From the NCBI GenBank assembly GCA_964400355.1, contig CAYNTO010000041.1, positions 1 to 13,643 of the forward strand: a stretch of 13,643 nucleotides of DNA. The letters are read 5' to 3'. The position numbers and the translations under genes were made by a program. Positions 13,500 to 13,643 of this stretch are shown here, piece after piece. A model generated the notes under the pieces. It was not told the origin of the DNA. It worked only from the letters and a program-made list of their open reading frames with translations, and did no database searches. The DNA is from JACKAL01 sp964400355. Its GTDB lineage: Bacteria > Bdellovibrionota > Bdellovibrionia > Bdellovibrionales > JAGQZY01. Every line of letters begins with the position of its first letter. Positions within the stretch are counted from its first letter, which is position 1.

Positions 13500-13643
13500 T
13501 GGTGCCGTCTCTAAAGTGTCTAGTAATTTATCGGCACTCCGCTGCGAATTCTGCATAGGAAATGAGGCTTTAGGTGTAGAAATTTTGCATAAAAATTCTC
13601 TCGTTCTAGACCTTCGTTTTACGGACCTTTGAGCCAGTGTTAA

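Noticed and set aside
13528..13535. GCCGATAA on the - strand, a perfect sigma-28 -10 element upstream of the tolC-like gene
   Set aside because: No TAAA -35 at 15 bp upstream; an 8-bp match alone can occur by chance.

Overview
The window reads as chromosomal DNA of a Gram-negative, diderm bacterium of moderate GC content. Secreted proteins with Sec signal peptides, a MacAB-TolC type envelope system, sigma-54-like promoters, a YkuD_2-type murein L,D-transpeptidase homologue and many small exported proteins fit Bdellovibrionota (Bdellovibrio-like) or a nearby former delta-proteobacterial lineage. That placement is an inference from gene content, not a database match. There are no rRNA or tRNA genes, IS elements or CRISPR arrays that I can see.

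Left part (1-2704, + strand). Two small exported proteins (117 and 103 aa) lie in tandem. Each is preceded by a near-consensus sigma-54 -24/-12 promoter (78-93 and 553-568) and a shared upstream motif (1-18 and 494-512). A 12-bp perfect hairpin with a U-run (923-952) ends the second gene and also overlaps the start of pyrF, the class-2 OMP decarboxylase gene. The pyrF GTG start lies in the hairpin loop, one TSS-spacing downstream of a plausible sigma-70 promoter, so pyrF may be leaderless. pyrF overlaps by ATGA a YkuD_2-family L,D-transpeptidase-like exported protein. A terminator follows (2674-2704).

Middle part (2705-7319). A 49-aa protein and a MAPEG-family membrane protein form a short operon. 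Next come a patatin-like phospholipase with an altered oxyanion loop (- strand) and a 552-aa exported coiled-coil protein (+ strand). The latter is separated from a convergent 136-aa hypothetical gene by a strong bidirectional terminator (6062-6095). A DTW-domain protein (TapT-like tRNA acp3U enzyme) follows on the + strand.

Right part (7320-13643, all - strand). There is an ABC-F ATPase whose second nucleotide site is degenerate. Upstream of it is an unrecognised 53-aa protein behind a strong Shine-Dalgarno and a palindromic operator-like region. Last is a tolC-macA-macB operon in which all junctions are 4-nt ATGA overlaps. Its MacA-like adaptor lacks most of the usual alpha-hairpin. Together these three encode a complete MacAB-type efflux or export machine spanning the envelope: OM channel, periplasmic adaptor and IM ABC transporter.
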